A stretch of 9,480 nt of DNA from contig CACZOT010000085.1 in assembly GCA_902782795.1 (NCBI GenBank), positions 1-9,480 of the forward strand, written 5' to 3'. Positions 1 through 7,596 of this stretch are shown piece by piece. Origin of the DNA: an uncultured Eubacteriales bacterium. Lineage in GTDB: Bacteria > Bacillota > Clostridia > Christensenellales > Aristaeellaceae. The notes beneath the pieces were generated by a model. The model searched no databases. It was not told the DNA's origin and saw only the letters and a program-made list of their open reading frames with translations. The position numbers and the translations under genes are program-made. The number at the start of each line of letters is the position of its first letter. Position 1 is the first letter of the stretch.

Positions 1-268
1 CTCCTATATAACGTTACGGTTGGAGCCCCTTCGGACTCTACATTTTCCTGCGGGCCGCGAGGAGTGGCTCTTGCCAACGGAGAGCATTCCTGCGATCGGG
101 CGGACAATCCCAACGTCGCACACTGGATGGAGATGTGCTGCCAATGGCCGCTTTTGAACAAATTCTGGCCCATGCGTGTCTGATTGCATACGGGGAAGAA
201 ACAATATGGCAAGCGAATATGGCGAGGGATTCTTTCGCCAAAGGGGAAAAATGGTACAAACCGACCAT

Positions 269-296
269 ATACAGACGAGATCAAATTGGATATAAT
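269..296 (+). promoter_or_regulatory. Probable promoter of the giant surface-protein gene
   Basis: A perfect -10 hexamer TATAAT lies at 291-296 in an AT-rich patch. No good -35 is present; the best at about 17 bases spacing is poor (TATACA-like, 268-273). Transcription would start near 303 and leave a leader of about 100 bases. An imperfect palindrome at 293-313 (7 of 10 pairs) overlaps the -10 and the expected start point, so a regulator could bind here. The call rests on the -10 alone. Confidence 0.4.
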
Positions 297-334
297 ATGA
301 TCGTAACATTATGAATGGGATAAATCTGCTTTTT

Positions 335-391
335 GTCCCTGAAGGCAGGGACGCCGCTTTCCACTGAAGACCGAAGGAAACCACAAGGTTT
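335..391 (+). promoter_or_regulatory. Structured 5' leader with competing hairpins
   Basis: Three short perfect stems are visible. GTCCCT 335-340 pairs with AGGGAC 347-352 across a 6-base loop. TTTCC 358-362 can pair with GGAAA 376-380. AAACC 378-382 can pair with GGTTT 387-391 across ACAA. The last two share bases 378-380 and so exclude each other, and the last one abuts the ribosome site at 393-400. This is the geometry of a translation switch, but stems this short can arise by chance. No known riboswitch could be folded convincingly. Confidence 0.3.
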
Positions 392-392
392 T

Positions 393-400
393 GAGGAGGG
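393..400 (+). promoter_or_regulatory. Shine-Dalgarno site that fixes the start at 406
   Basis: GAGGAGGG lies five bases before ATG 406. An in-frame TTG at 391 would extend the protein by five residues, but it abuts this site and has no ribosome site of its own. ATG 406 also gives a normal signal peptide beginning MKRTRR. Confidence 0.85.
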
Positions 401-405
401 ATAAA

Positions 406-3400
406 ATGAAACGGACCAGGAGGATCCTCGCCATCGCGCTGGGTCTTGTGATGCTGCTGGGCATGCTGCCCGCGCCGTCTCTGGCGGCCACGCAGCAGGA
501 ACCCACGGCGACCTACTGCCCCAGCGGGCGCAGCGGGAACCACACGCACTCTTTCACGGAATGGGACGAGATGCTGACCCCGACCTGCACCGAGGCGGGC
601 AGCCGTTCCCGCTGGTGCCAATACTGCTGGTATGAGGAAAAACAGGCCATCTCCGCGCTCGGCCACAGCTGGGGCGCCTGGAGCACCATCCAGGAGGCCA
701 CCTGTTCCGCCGAGGGCAGCCGCCTGCACACCTGCACCGTCTGCGGCGCGACCGAGACGGGAGCCATCCCCAAGAAGGAACACACCTGGGGCAAATCGAC
801 GGTCCTGGTCGATCCCACCTGCTCCTACGAGGGCACCATCGCCGTCACCTGCCAGGTCTGCGGCACGCAGGAGACCCGCGCGGTGAGCCGCCTCCCGCAC
901 ACCTGGAGCGAGTGGACGGTCACGGCCGAGCCCACCTGCACCCAGGAGGGCAGCCGCGAACGCGTTTGCTCCGTCTGTGGCCAGAAGGAGACCGAGAGCC
1001 TCCCCATGCTCCCGCACACCTACGGCGATTGGACCGCCATCACCGCCGCCACCTGCACCTCCTCCGGCGAGGAGAAGGGCGTCTGCCAGGTCTGCGGCCA
1101 TGAAGAAATCCGCGCCGTCGCCCAGCTGAGCCACTCCTACGGCGCGTGGAACGTGATCAGCCCGCTGACGGACCTCTCCCTGGGCGTGCGCGAGCGCGTC
1201 TGCCAGGCGTGCGGCGTCATCGAGCACGTGGAGGAAGAGCCCGCCGGCACGCTGCACCGCGGCGACAAGGGCCCGTCCGTCGTACAGCTGCAGAAGGCCC
1301 TCAACAACGCTGGCTTTGATTGCGGCTACGCGGATGGCGATTTCGGTGGACTGACCGAGAACGCCCTCAAGAATTTCGAGAAGGAGAACGGCTTCCCCGA
1401 GGACGGCATCGGCTGGCCGGGCTTCCTGCGCATGATCCTGCCCGACGGCACGGAGGTCCCGGAGGACATGACGCTCGCCGCGCTTCTCGACGCGACCGCG
1501 GGTACGAAGTTCGCCGAGGACGATTTGGTCTGGTTCGAGATCACCCTCGTCAACAAATACGCCGAGGACATCACCGAATTCACCATCTACCAGAAAACGA
1601 CGAACGCCGCGGGCACGAGCGAATGGCAGGGCGTCTACACCGGCGGCGCGCTGGCCGCCGGCGGGGAAGCGAAGGCCCCGGTCCAATACACCGTCTCTTT
1701 CGCGGACGCCGAAGGCGCGTGGGTGAACCTCGAGTGGTACGCTTCCGCGAAGACCGTCTCCGGAACGACCATCTATTCCAACGCGGATTTCTGGACGCTC
1801 GACTGCTCCAGCAGCCTTCCCGACATCAATATCTTCCCGGAGGAGTCTCCGGTCACGCCGTTCGCTCCGGGCGCGAACATCCCGATATCCATCGGCGTGC
1901 TCAACGAGAGCGAAGTGCCCGTCAAGGTCCTCTCGATCGTCGCGGGCGAAAACGATATCATCGAGGATCGGACCTGGATGCATGAGGCTCTCGAGCCCCA
2001 CATGCTCTACCACTTTGACCTGACCATGGTCCTGAGCGATTACGAGGCCGCGCAGGACGAAGCCTACCATACCATCACGATCACCGTCGTGGACGACGCG
2101 ACGGGCGAGCACGCCACGGACGGCGCGCACGTCTTCGCGGTGCGCAAGGTCGAAGGCGCGTCCATCTGCCTCATTCCCGAGGATACCACCAGCATGCACG
2201 GCGATCTGGGAGACTGGGTCAGCGTGCCGATCCTCGTGGTCAACAACGGCACGGCGGACCTCGCCGTGGACGGTTTCGATTCGCTGTACACCAATTTCTC
2301 CCTGACGGGCGACACCTTCTCCTTCGACGATCAGTACAAGACCCTCTTCGCGGCCGGAGATTCCTTCTGGCTCAACCAGGAGGTCCTGGTCAGCCTGTAC
2401 GACGTGAAGGAAGGCGCGGTCAAGCGCTGGACCGAGCCCATCGCCCATAAGGCGGGCGACGCGGGCGCCAAGGTGTCGGACCAGGTCTCCTTCTCGTTCG
2501 GATTCGACGGCCCCATTGCCGACGTGACGCTCAACCTCAGCCAGGTGACGCCGGGCCAGGAGACCTGGACGCCGGATGCCAGCGGCAAGATCGCCGATAT
2601 CGAGTACAGCGGCCTTCTGTCCAACGTCGGCGACCGCACGGTGCTCGTCCGGTCCCTGTCCGGGTATCTCTACCCGGATACCGAGGCCTCCGTCGAGTTC
2701 AAGAAGTTCGACCCGCCGCTGGTCCTGCCGGGTAAGTCGACCCTGCCCGTCGCCCTGACGGTGCACCTGACCGACGCAAACATCACCCCCGGCAGCGCTA
2801 CCGAGACGATCGACGGCCTGATCGAACTGGATATCCACGCCTCCCTCGCCGACGAGAGCGCCCCGGACGTGACCTACGATTCCAGCAACGAGGTGTCCTT
2901 CCAGTACAAGATCAAGAACGACGCCTTCTCCTGGGCCCCGCCCACCGAGGTGAGCCCGGCCAGCGCAGAAGCCGAGGCAGAGGAGTACGACATCAGCCAC
3001 ATGGGCGTGTTAAAGGGCGTCGTGAACAAATCCGCCCTGTCGTCGAAGTACTACTGGCTTTCCAACCCCTTCTGCGTGAACGAGACCATCCAGTACGCGA
3101 TTGAGGTGTACTGCTTCAAGAGCGAGAACATGTACGATATCGAGGTCGTGGACGAGTGCCAGGGCGTGGAGACCGTCATCGCGACGATCCCCCAGCTCTC
3201 GGGCTCGGATCCCGTCCCGACGTACCTCTTCACGCACACGGTCACGCCGGAGGACGCCCAAATCGGCGTGGTGCGCAACCGCGTCTGGGTCACCTTCCGG
3301 CCGGAGGGCAGCGAAGAGCGGCTCAAGTGCGAGCCCTACTGGGCGCCGGACTGCGAGATCATCGATCTGCCCGCGCCTTCGGGCACGCTCTCCGAGGACA

Positions 3401-6400
3401 TCCAGGTCGTCAAGAGCGCGTCCTATGACGGCCACCCGGTGCTGCCGACGGTGCCGAACCACGTGCCCGAGAACACCGAGGTCACCTACGAGATCAAGCT
3501 CACCAACACCACCAAGAAGACCATCGAGAACATCTTCGTGATCGATCCGCTCTCCGGCACGCCGGCCCCCACGGCCTTCGCGACCGTCGCGTCCCTGGCT
3601 CCGGGCGAGTCCACGACGGTGAAGTACAACTACACGGTCGATCACGACGACGTGGTGCGCGAATTCGTCTTCAACACCGCCGTCGCCACCTGGGTCGACG
3701 AGAGCGGCGCGCCCCTGTTCAATTACGACCAGTGCAAGTTCGATACCACCCTGCCCAGGCTGGTCGTCACCAAGACCGTCACCAGCGAGGCCATGCACCC
3801 GAAGGGATACGAGGAAGGCGAGACCGTCCATTACAAGATCGACGTCACCAATACGATGGCCGAGGACCAAGCGGTTGTCGAGGTGCGCGATCATCTCTAC
3901 GCCACACCGGAAAACCCGAAGGGCTATCTGACCACCTCGACGGTGGAGATCCCCCACGGCGAGACGCGCTCCTTCGAGTTCGATTACATCGTCACCAAGG
4001 ACGACGTGGACGCCGGAAAGATCGTCAACGTGGCGGTGGTGGACTGGCCGCTGAACGAGTCCTTCCAATCCAACTCGGTGGAGACGCCCACCGTCGGAAA
4101 GCCGGCGAATGTCCTCGTGGACGATCTTCTGACCAACAGCAGCACCATCGCCGACGGCTGGGCGCTCTATGAGACCGCCCAGGGCGTCATCAAGCTCTGG
4201 ACCGTCAGCGAGGTCCCGGTCACGAACGTGAAGGTGTACGAGCTCCGGAACGAAATGACCTACGAGGAGCGCGTGCTCATTGACACCGTCCCCCTGCTGG
4301 AGCCCATGACTGTGGACCCGGTGACCGGCGAAACGGCCCTCCATCCCGTGGAGCTCCCGCCCTGGTCGATGACCGTCGCCCAGGAGGACGTGGACCGCGG
4401 CTACATGTTCCACAAGGTGATTATAGAATGGGATGACCCCATTACCGGCTCGCATATGTCGCAGGGAACCATCGGCATCAACATGCCCACCATCTCCGGC
4501 GGCATCGAGATCTACAAGAGCGAGGATTCCACTCCGCTCGATCCCTCCCTGGGCTATCAGCTCGGCGAGAAGGCCTCGGGCACCATCACCGTGGAGAACC
4601 ACAGCCACGTCGCCTACCACAGCGTCGCGGTGTACGATCTGCCCAACGGCGATACCGAAGGCACGCTCCTGGGAACGATCCCCACGCTCCTGCCCCTGGC
4701 CACGCAGACTCTGTCCTGGGAGATGACCGTCTCGCAGGAGGATATCGACCGCGGATCCATGACCAACGGCGCGCGCGTCGTCTGGAAGGACCCGTACACC
4801 GAGGAGGAGCATACCAACGAGGCGCCGGAGATCTCCATGCCCACCTGGGGCGAGAAGACGCCCGTCTACGGCGGCATCTACATCTACAAGGAAGTGGTGA
4901 ACGTCCCCGCCAACGACATGTTCTTCGTGGAAGGCGAGACCATCCAGTTCAAAGTGTTCGTCTCCAACCCCACCGGCAAGAACCTGACCGATTACGTCAT
5001 CTACGAGCCCATGTCCCCCGGCGGCGTGCTCGCCTCGGGCGGCGCGGCGGCGGCGGGCGCGGTGCTCGCGGACGACATCGTACCCTACTGGGTGACCGGG
5101 ATCGACGCGGTGGACGGCAGTGTCACGAACGTCGTCACCGTCCACGCCATCGCTGAGGACGGCACCAAGTATATCGCCATGAGCGAGCCCGTCAAGGCGC
5201 TCACCGGCATCGAGGGCGATTATATCCTCGAAAAGACTGTGGATTGGAAGCCCAAGAACGGCTACTTCTACACCGAGGGCGAGGCCATCGATTACGAGAT
5301 CTCCTTCACCAACAATTCCGACCACGTCGTGGACGAGGTGGGCATTAGCGACTGGTTCGACGTGTACGGCCCCACGAGTTATGATCCCATCTACTCCGTC
5401 GGCCCGGGCGAGACGGTCTCCGTCAAATTCCAGTGGACCGTCAATTATGACGATTGCGTCCGCGGCGGCCTCGTCAACTATGCCCAGGCAGTCGTCTGGT
5501 ACGACACCATCCCGATGCACATGAACGCCATCCCCGTGGTCGTCATGACGGGCTTCAACAAGCCCAAGCCGAAGCCCACGCCCATACCCGAGCCCGCGCC
5601 CGAAACCACCCCCACGCCCGAAGCCACCCCCGCGCCGGAGGAGCCCGCGAAGGAATACTGCGAGCGCACTCTCACTGGCAAGGGCATGAACGTGCGCGAG
5701 TATTCGCTCGAGTACTGCCAGGAGCACGCCGCCATCGCCGAGGCCGTCCGGGCCCTGGTCGACCAGGGCGCGCCGGACGCCTGGGAGCAGGCCGTGGCCC
5801 TCTGGACCGAGGCCGTGAACGCCGAGTATGACGAATTGATCGCCGCGTCCACCGAGACCGGCAAGGCCCTGCTCATGGACGAGCGCGTGCTGTTCTTCAT
5901 CCAGCTCGACTGCCGCAGGGCGTCCCTGGAGCAGGAGGCCCCGGAGAACGCCGCAATGCTCATCTCCGAACAGCTCATGAACAAGTGCGCCGACCTCTGC
6001 TACGAGGCCCACGCCGAGACCGAGGAGCGCTCCGACAGCCAGTACAACGGCCTCTGGACGGAGACGATCGCCCCCGAGGCGGCCGAGACCTGCCTGCGCG
6101 TCGTCGCGGCGGACGGGACTCTGGTCCGCTACCAGGAGGACCTCTGCCAACGCCACCGCAAGCCCGAGCAGACGGTCGATGCCCTGCTCCGGGACAGCGA
6201 TTCCCTCGAGAAGCGCGCCAACGCCTGGCAGAGCGCCAAGCATCTCTGGCTCGTGGAGCTGGACGCCCTTACCAACGAGAAATACCTCGCCGCGGACGCC
6301 GCGGGCAGGGCGATCATCGCCGCGGAGCGCGTCTCCTTCGGCAACTGGCTCAATGCCAGGGAGACTCTCCTGCAGCTGATGTACCCCGGCCGGCCGGAGA

Positions 6401-6462
6401 TCGTGAACGAGGTCATCGCCGATACCATCCGCGCGCGCGTGATCGATCTTTGCGGCAAGTAA
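406..6462 (+). CDS. Giant secreted modular surface protein (Cys repeats, PG-binding, DUF11/DUF7507-like repeats, duplicated C-terminal domain)
   Basis: A 2018-residue exported protein. Residues 1-27 form a Sec signal peptide (MKRTRR, hydrophobic core, cleavage near PSLA-A). Residues 48-281 are six 39-residue units with H1, C14, C24 and C27. Residues 283-345 resemble a PG_binding_1 domain (RGDKG at its start, DGDFG further in), known to bind peptidoglycan. Residues about 369-890 look like beta-sandwich modules. Residues about 892-1716 hold seven DUF11/DUF7507-like repeats. A Lys/Thr/Glu/Pro linker (1719-1750) leads to a helical, Cys-containing domain present twice (1752-1865 and 1896-2016). 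I see no LPXTG motif, SLH domain or C-terminal membrane helix, so wall attachment through the PG-binding domain is inferred. The protein is probably an adhesin or cell-envelope scaffold; substrate unknown. The next gene follows after 79 bases and also encodes an exported protein. Domain order is clear; function is not. Confidence 0.93.
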   Translation: MKRTRRILAIALGLVMLLGMLPAPSLAATQQEPTATYCPSGRSGNHTHSFTEWDEMLTPTCTEAGSRSRWCQYCWYEEKQAISALGHSWGAWSTIQEATCSAEGSRLHTCTVCGATETGAIPKKEHTWGKSTVLVDPTCSYEGTIAVTCQVCGTQETRAVSRLPHTWSEWTVTAEPTCTQEGSRERVCSVCGQKETESLPMLPHTYGDWTAITAATCTSSGEEKGVCQVCGHEEIRAVAQLSHSYGAWNVISPLTDLSLGVRERVCQACGVIEHVEEEPAGTLHRGDKGPSVVQLQKALNNAGFDCGYADGDFGGLTENALKNFEKENGFPEDGIGWPGFLRMILPDGTEVPEDMTLAALLDATAGTKFAEDDLVWFEITLVNKYAEDITEFTIYQKTTNAAGTSEWQGVYTGGALAAGGEAKAPVQYTVSFADAEGAWVNLEWYASAKTVSGTTIYSNADFWTLDCSSSLPDINIFPEESPVTPFAPGANIPISIGVLNESEVPVKVLSIVAGENDIIEDRTWMHEALEPHMLYHFDLTMVLSDYEAAQDEAYHTITITVVDDATGEHATDGAHVFAVRKVEGASICLIPEDTTSMHGDLGDWVSVPILVVNNGTADLAVDGFDSLYTNFSLTGDTFSFDDQYKTLFAAGDSFWLNQEVLVSLYDVKEGAVKRWTEPIAHKAGDAGAKVSDQVSFSFGFDGPIADVTLNLSQVTPGQETWTPDASGKIADIEYSGLLSNVGDRTVLVRSLSGYLYPDTEASVEFKKFDPPLVLPGKSTLPVALTVHLTDANITPGSATETIDGLIELDIHASLADESAPDVTYDSSNEVSFQYKIKNDAFSWAPPTEVSPASAEAEAEEYDISHMGVLKGVVNKSALSSKYYWLSNPFCVNETIQYAIEVYCFKSENMYDIEVVDECQGVETVIATIPQLSGSDPVPTYLFTHTVTPEDAQIGVVRNRVWVTFRPEGSEERLKCEPYWAPDCEIIDLPAPSGTLSEDIQVVKSASYDGHPVLPTVPNHVPENTEVTYEIKLTNTTKKTIENIFVIDPLSGTPAPTAFATVASLAPGESTTVKYNYTVDHDDVVREFVFNTAVATWVDESGAPLFNYDQCKFDTTLPRLVVTKTVTSEAMHPKGYEEGETVHYKIDVTNTMAEDQAVVEVRDHLYATPENPKGYLTTSTVEIPHGETRSFEFDYIVTKDDVDAGKIVNVAVVDWPLNESFQSNSVETPTVGKPANVLVDDLLTNSSTIADGWALYETAQGVIKLWTVSEVPVTNVKVYELRNEMTYEERVLIDTVPLLEPMTVDPVTGETALHPVELPPWSMTVAQEDVDRGYMFHKVIIEWDDPITGSHMSQGTIGINMPTISGGIEIYKSEDSTPLDPSLGYQLGEKASGTITVENHSHVAYHSVAVYDLPNGDTEGTLLGTIPTLLPLATQTLSWEMTVSQEDIDRGSMTNGARVVWKDPYTEEEHTNEAPEISMPTWGEKTPVYGGIYIYKEVVNVPANDMFFVEGETIQFKVFVSNPTGKNLTDYVIYEPMSPGGVLASGGAAAAGAVLADDIVPYWVTGIDAVDGSVTNVVTVHAIAEDGTKYIAMSEPVKALTGIEGDYILEKTVDWKPKNGYFYTEGEAIDYEISFTNNSDHVVDEVGISDWFDVYGPTSYDPIYSVGPGETVSVKFQWTVNYDDCVRGGLVNYAQAVVWYDTIPMHMNAIPVVVMTGFNKPKPKPTPIPEPAPETTPTPEATPAPEEPAKEYCERTLTGKGMNVREYSLEYCQEHAAIAEAVRALVDQGAPDAWEQAVALWTEAVNAEYDELIAASTETGKALLMDERVLFFIQLDCRRASLEQEAPENAAMLISEQLMNKCADLCYEAHAETEERSDSQYNGLWTETIAPEAAETCLRVVAADGTLVRYQEDLCQRHRKPEQTVDALLRDSDSLEKRANAWQSAKHLWLVELDALTNEKYLAADAAGRAIIAAERVSFGNWLNARETLLQLMYPGRPEIVNEVIADTIRARVIDLCGK
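547..1248 (+). repeat. Six in-phase 117-base repeats (39-residue Cys units)
   Basis: Units begin at 547, 664, 781, 898, 1015 and 1132, exactly 117 bases apart without indels. Each begins His-(Thr/Ser)-(Trp/Tyr/Phe). Units 1-5 keep His1, Cys14, Cys24 and Cys27, with the pattern ATCT..G...R.C.VCG..ET. Unit 6 has lost Cys14 (PTC became PLTD) but keeps C24-x2-C27. Similar units are familiar in Clostridia surface proteins, where their role is not known to me. One His and three Cys per unit could bind a structural metal or form disulfides outside the cell; both are inference. Confidence 0.92.
3079..5553 (+). repeat. Seven DUF11/DUF7507-like beta repeats
   Basis: Seven divergent copies start near 3079, 3472, 3814, 4174, 4561, 4930 and 5275. 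Each opens with a strand like EGETVxYKIxVTN and ends with a T..DD.D.G...N.A.V.W element (clear forms: VTKDDVDAG, VAQEDVDRG, VSQEDIDRG). Such Ig-like modules serve as stalks in bacterial surface proteins. Copy 6 is the most divergent: it has a Gly/Ala-rich loop at 5038-5061 and replaces the final Trp. Family assignment is from motif recognition only. Confidence 0.75.
5659..6453 (+). repeat. Tandem duplication of a helical Cys-containing domain
   Basis: Copy A (residues 1752-1865) and copy B (1896-2016) align along their length. Shared marks are the first Cys, a second Cys 18-19 residues later followed by Gln (C1771, C1914), the motif AWx2Ax2LW (W1793/W1800 and W1941/W1948), ERVxF (from 1826 and 1974) and a final xDLC (C1865, C2016). 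The Cys, Trp and Arg pattern faintly recalls LprI/DUF1311-type helical domains, but I cannot confirm the family. Confidence 0.75.
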
Positions 6463-6476
6463 CCAAGCCCCAGCAG

Positions 6477-6510
6477 GCCCCGCGGGGGAGCGCGGCTCTC
6501 TCCGCGGGGC
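6477..6510 (+). other. Long GC hairpin between the two exported-protein genes
   Basis: GCCCCGCGG at 6477-6485 is perfectly complementary to CCGCGGGGC at 6502-6510. Inside the loop, GAGC 6488-6491 pairs with GCTC 6495-6498, so the RNA would form an almost continuous stem. No T-run follows, so it is not a standard intrinsic terminator. It may act as a partial terminator, RNA-processing site or 3' end stabiliser that lowers expression of the next gene relative to the first. Confidence 0.6.
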
Positions 6511-6541
6511 GTCCGATCCGGCAGAGAAAGGAAGCGGAACG

Positions 6542-7582
6542 ATGAAAAAAGCGATCATCATGCTCCTGGCGCTGGCCCTCCTCGCCTTCACGGCCCAGGC
6601 CGACATCAGCGCCGAGGACGCGGAACTGTACGCGGGCGAATGGACCCTGACGGAGGTGTCCATCCAGGACGTGGCCCACACGCCCGAGGAAGTGGGCCTG
6701 AGCGCGGTGCTGACGCTGAACGCGGACGGCACGGCGGAAATGCTCAGCAGCGTCACGACCGAGCCGGGCCTCTGGATCGTGGCGGACGGCGTCGTCTCGG
6801 TGAAGCTGGAGGAATCCGGCGCCACCGAGCTCACTCTCGTGGACGGCGCGCTCGTCGCCTCGGAGGACGGCATCTCCATGACCTTCCGGCGCGGCGGAGG
6901 AGAGGAAGCCGCCCCCGCCGAGCTCAGCGAAGTGGAAATCGCCAAATTCGCGGGAGAGTGGCGCTTTACCGGGGGAACGAACCAGGGCGAAGCGTTTACG
7001 CCCGAGGAGATGGGCATGACGGCCTCGATGACGCTGAACGCCGACGGAACGGTCGTCATGACCGTCGGCGGCGAGAGCATCGACGGCGAAACCATCGACG
7101 ACGAGATCGAGCAGGGCACCTGGACCGCGGCGGGGGAGACCGTCACCGTGACGCTGCCCCAATCCGGCGCGCAGGATCTCACCCTCGTGGACGGCGCGCT
7201 CGTCGCCTCGGAGGACGATATCTCCATGACCTTCCAGCGCGCGGCCTCGGAAGAGCCCGAACCGGAACCCGAACCAGAGCCCGAGCCTGAACCGGAGCCC
7301 GAGCCCGCGGCCTTCGCGGGCGGCTCGTACCGCTGCACGGAAGCGATCGTCAGCGGCTGCAGGGTGGAGCTGTCCGGCGAATACACCGCGAACCTCTCCT
7401 CCGACGGCGGCGCCGAGATCGTCCTGGCGGGCATGAAGCTCGAGGGCCTCCGCTGGACCGAGGAGGACGGCGCCGTCGTCGTGCCGCTCATCGGCGCGCG
7501 GCAGTTACGCTTCGTCCCCGGCGCGGAGGGCTTCGAAGTGGATTACGCCGCATCGGTCCGCCTGCTGTTCAAGGCCGAGTAA
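6542..7582 (+). CDS. Secreted protein of three lipocalin-like repeat units
   Basis: A 346-residue exported protein. MKK plus a hydrophobic stretch ending TAQA (1-20) is a signal peptide; no lipobox Cys is present, so it should be released or wall-associated. Unit 1 (29-117) and unit 2 (136-233) share FAGEW/YAGEW starts, TPEE, LTLNADGT and LVDGALVASED, a pattern seen in Clostridia lipocalin-like domains. Nine Glu-Pro dipeptides (238-255) link to a divergent third unit (258-346) with C265 and C273. AAAGGAAG at 6527-6534 gives good spacing to ATG 6542. It lies 79 bases after the giant gene with no clear promoter between, so cotranscription is likely, and a strong terminator follows. Ligand and function are unknown; the spacing suggests a surface or secreted partner of the upstream protein, which is inference. 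Confidence 0.88.
   Translation: MKKAIIMLLALALLAFTAQADISAEDAELYAGEWTLTEVSIQDVAHTPEEVGLSAVLTLNADGTAEMLSSVTTEPGLWIVADGVVSVKLEESGATELTLVDGALVASEDGISMTFRRGGGEEAAPAELSEVEIAKFAGEWRFTGGTNQGEAFTPEEMGMTASMTLNADGTVVMTVGGESIDGETIDDEIEQGTWTAAGETVTVTLPQSGAQDLTLVDGALVASEDDISMTFQRAASEEPEPEPEPEPEPEPEPEPAAFAGGSYRCTEAIVSGCRVELSGEYTANLSSDGGAEIVLAGMKLEGLRWTEEDGAVVVPLIGARQLRFVPGAEGFEVDYAASVRLLFKAE
6626..7240 (+). repeat. Direct duplication within the lipocalin-like gene
   Basis: The second unit lies 318 bases after the first near the LTLNADGT codons and 348 bases after it at the 3' end, because unit 2 has ten extra residues (IDGETIDDE region). At the 3' end, 6830-6893 and 7178-7241 match at 60 of 64 bases, including 34 identical bases in a row, while the rest of the units has diverged much more. 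Confidence 0.85.
7253..7306 (+). repeat. Nine Glu-Pro dipeptide codon pairs
   Basis: Residues 238-255 are nine uninterrupted Glu-Pro pairs. They use mixed codons (GAA/GAG with CCC, CCG, CCA, CCT), so the peptide pattern is kept without an identical DNA repeat. It is a rigid, acidic linker between unit 2 and unit 3. Confidence 0.95.
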
Positions 7583-7596
7583 AGCAGACATACGCC

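Larger units (their letters stand above)
1..405. other. Upstream region without a convincing gene
   Basis: This stretch is visibly more AT-rich than the rest of the window. One + strand frame is open from 12 to 314; inside it a 56-codon ORF starts at ATG 144 and stops at 312-314, with a GGAG at 129-132. It has no recognisable motif, and the probable promoter of the next gene lies inside its 3' end, so I do not call it a gene. An imperfect stem at 19-41 followed by ATTTT could be the terminator of a gene to the left, but it is weak. The last 100 bases hold the promoter and leader described separately. No tRNA or known RNA was recognised. Confidence 0.5.

Noticed and set aside
19..41. GGAGCC...GGACTC read on the minus strand as the 3' end of a tRNA (GGGGCTCCA)
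   Set aside because: No GTTCRA T-loop and no matching 5' acceptor strand at tRNA distance.
144..314. 56-codon + strand ORF with a GGAG upstream
   Set aside because: No recognisable motif, poor ribosome-site spacing, and the -10 of the next gene lies inside its 3' end. Mentioned as a possibility only.
335..352. GGGACGC after a hairpin, recalling the c-di-GMP-I riboswitch
   Set aside because: The conserved GCAAA segments and the second helix with its tetraloop receptor are not present.
311..367. 18-codon ORF in the leader that could be a leader peptide
   Set aside because: No ribosome site before ATG 311 and no run of regulatory codons.
547..1248. Regularly spaced repeats as a CRISPR array
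   Set aside because: The units are coding, divergent at the DNA level and contiguous without spacers.
4..7491. Two very long antisense open frames (998 and 1493 codons) covering nearly all of the giant gene and the next one
   Set aside because: Within the giant gene they are in exact codon register with it, so they stay open because it avoids TTA, CTA and TCA codons. The break between them is a single TTA codon at 3010-3012. The sense strand has signal peptides, domains and ribosome sites; the antisense proteins show only low-complexity composition.
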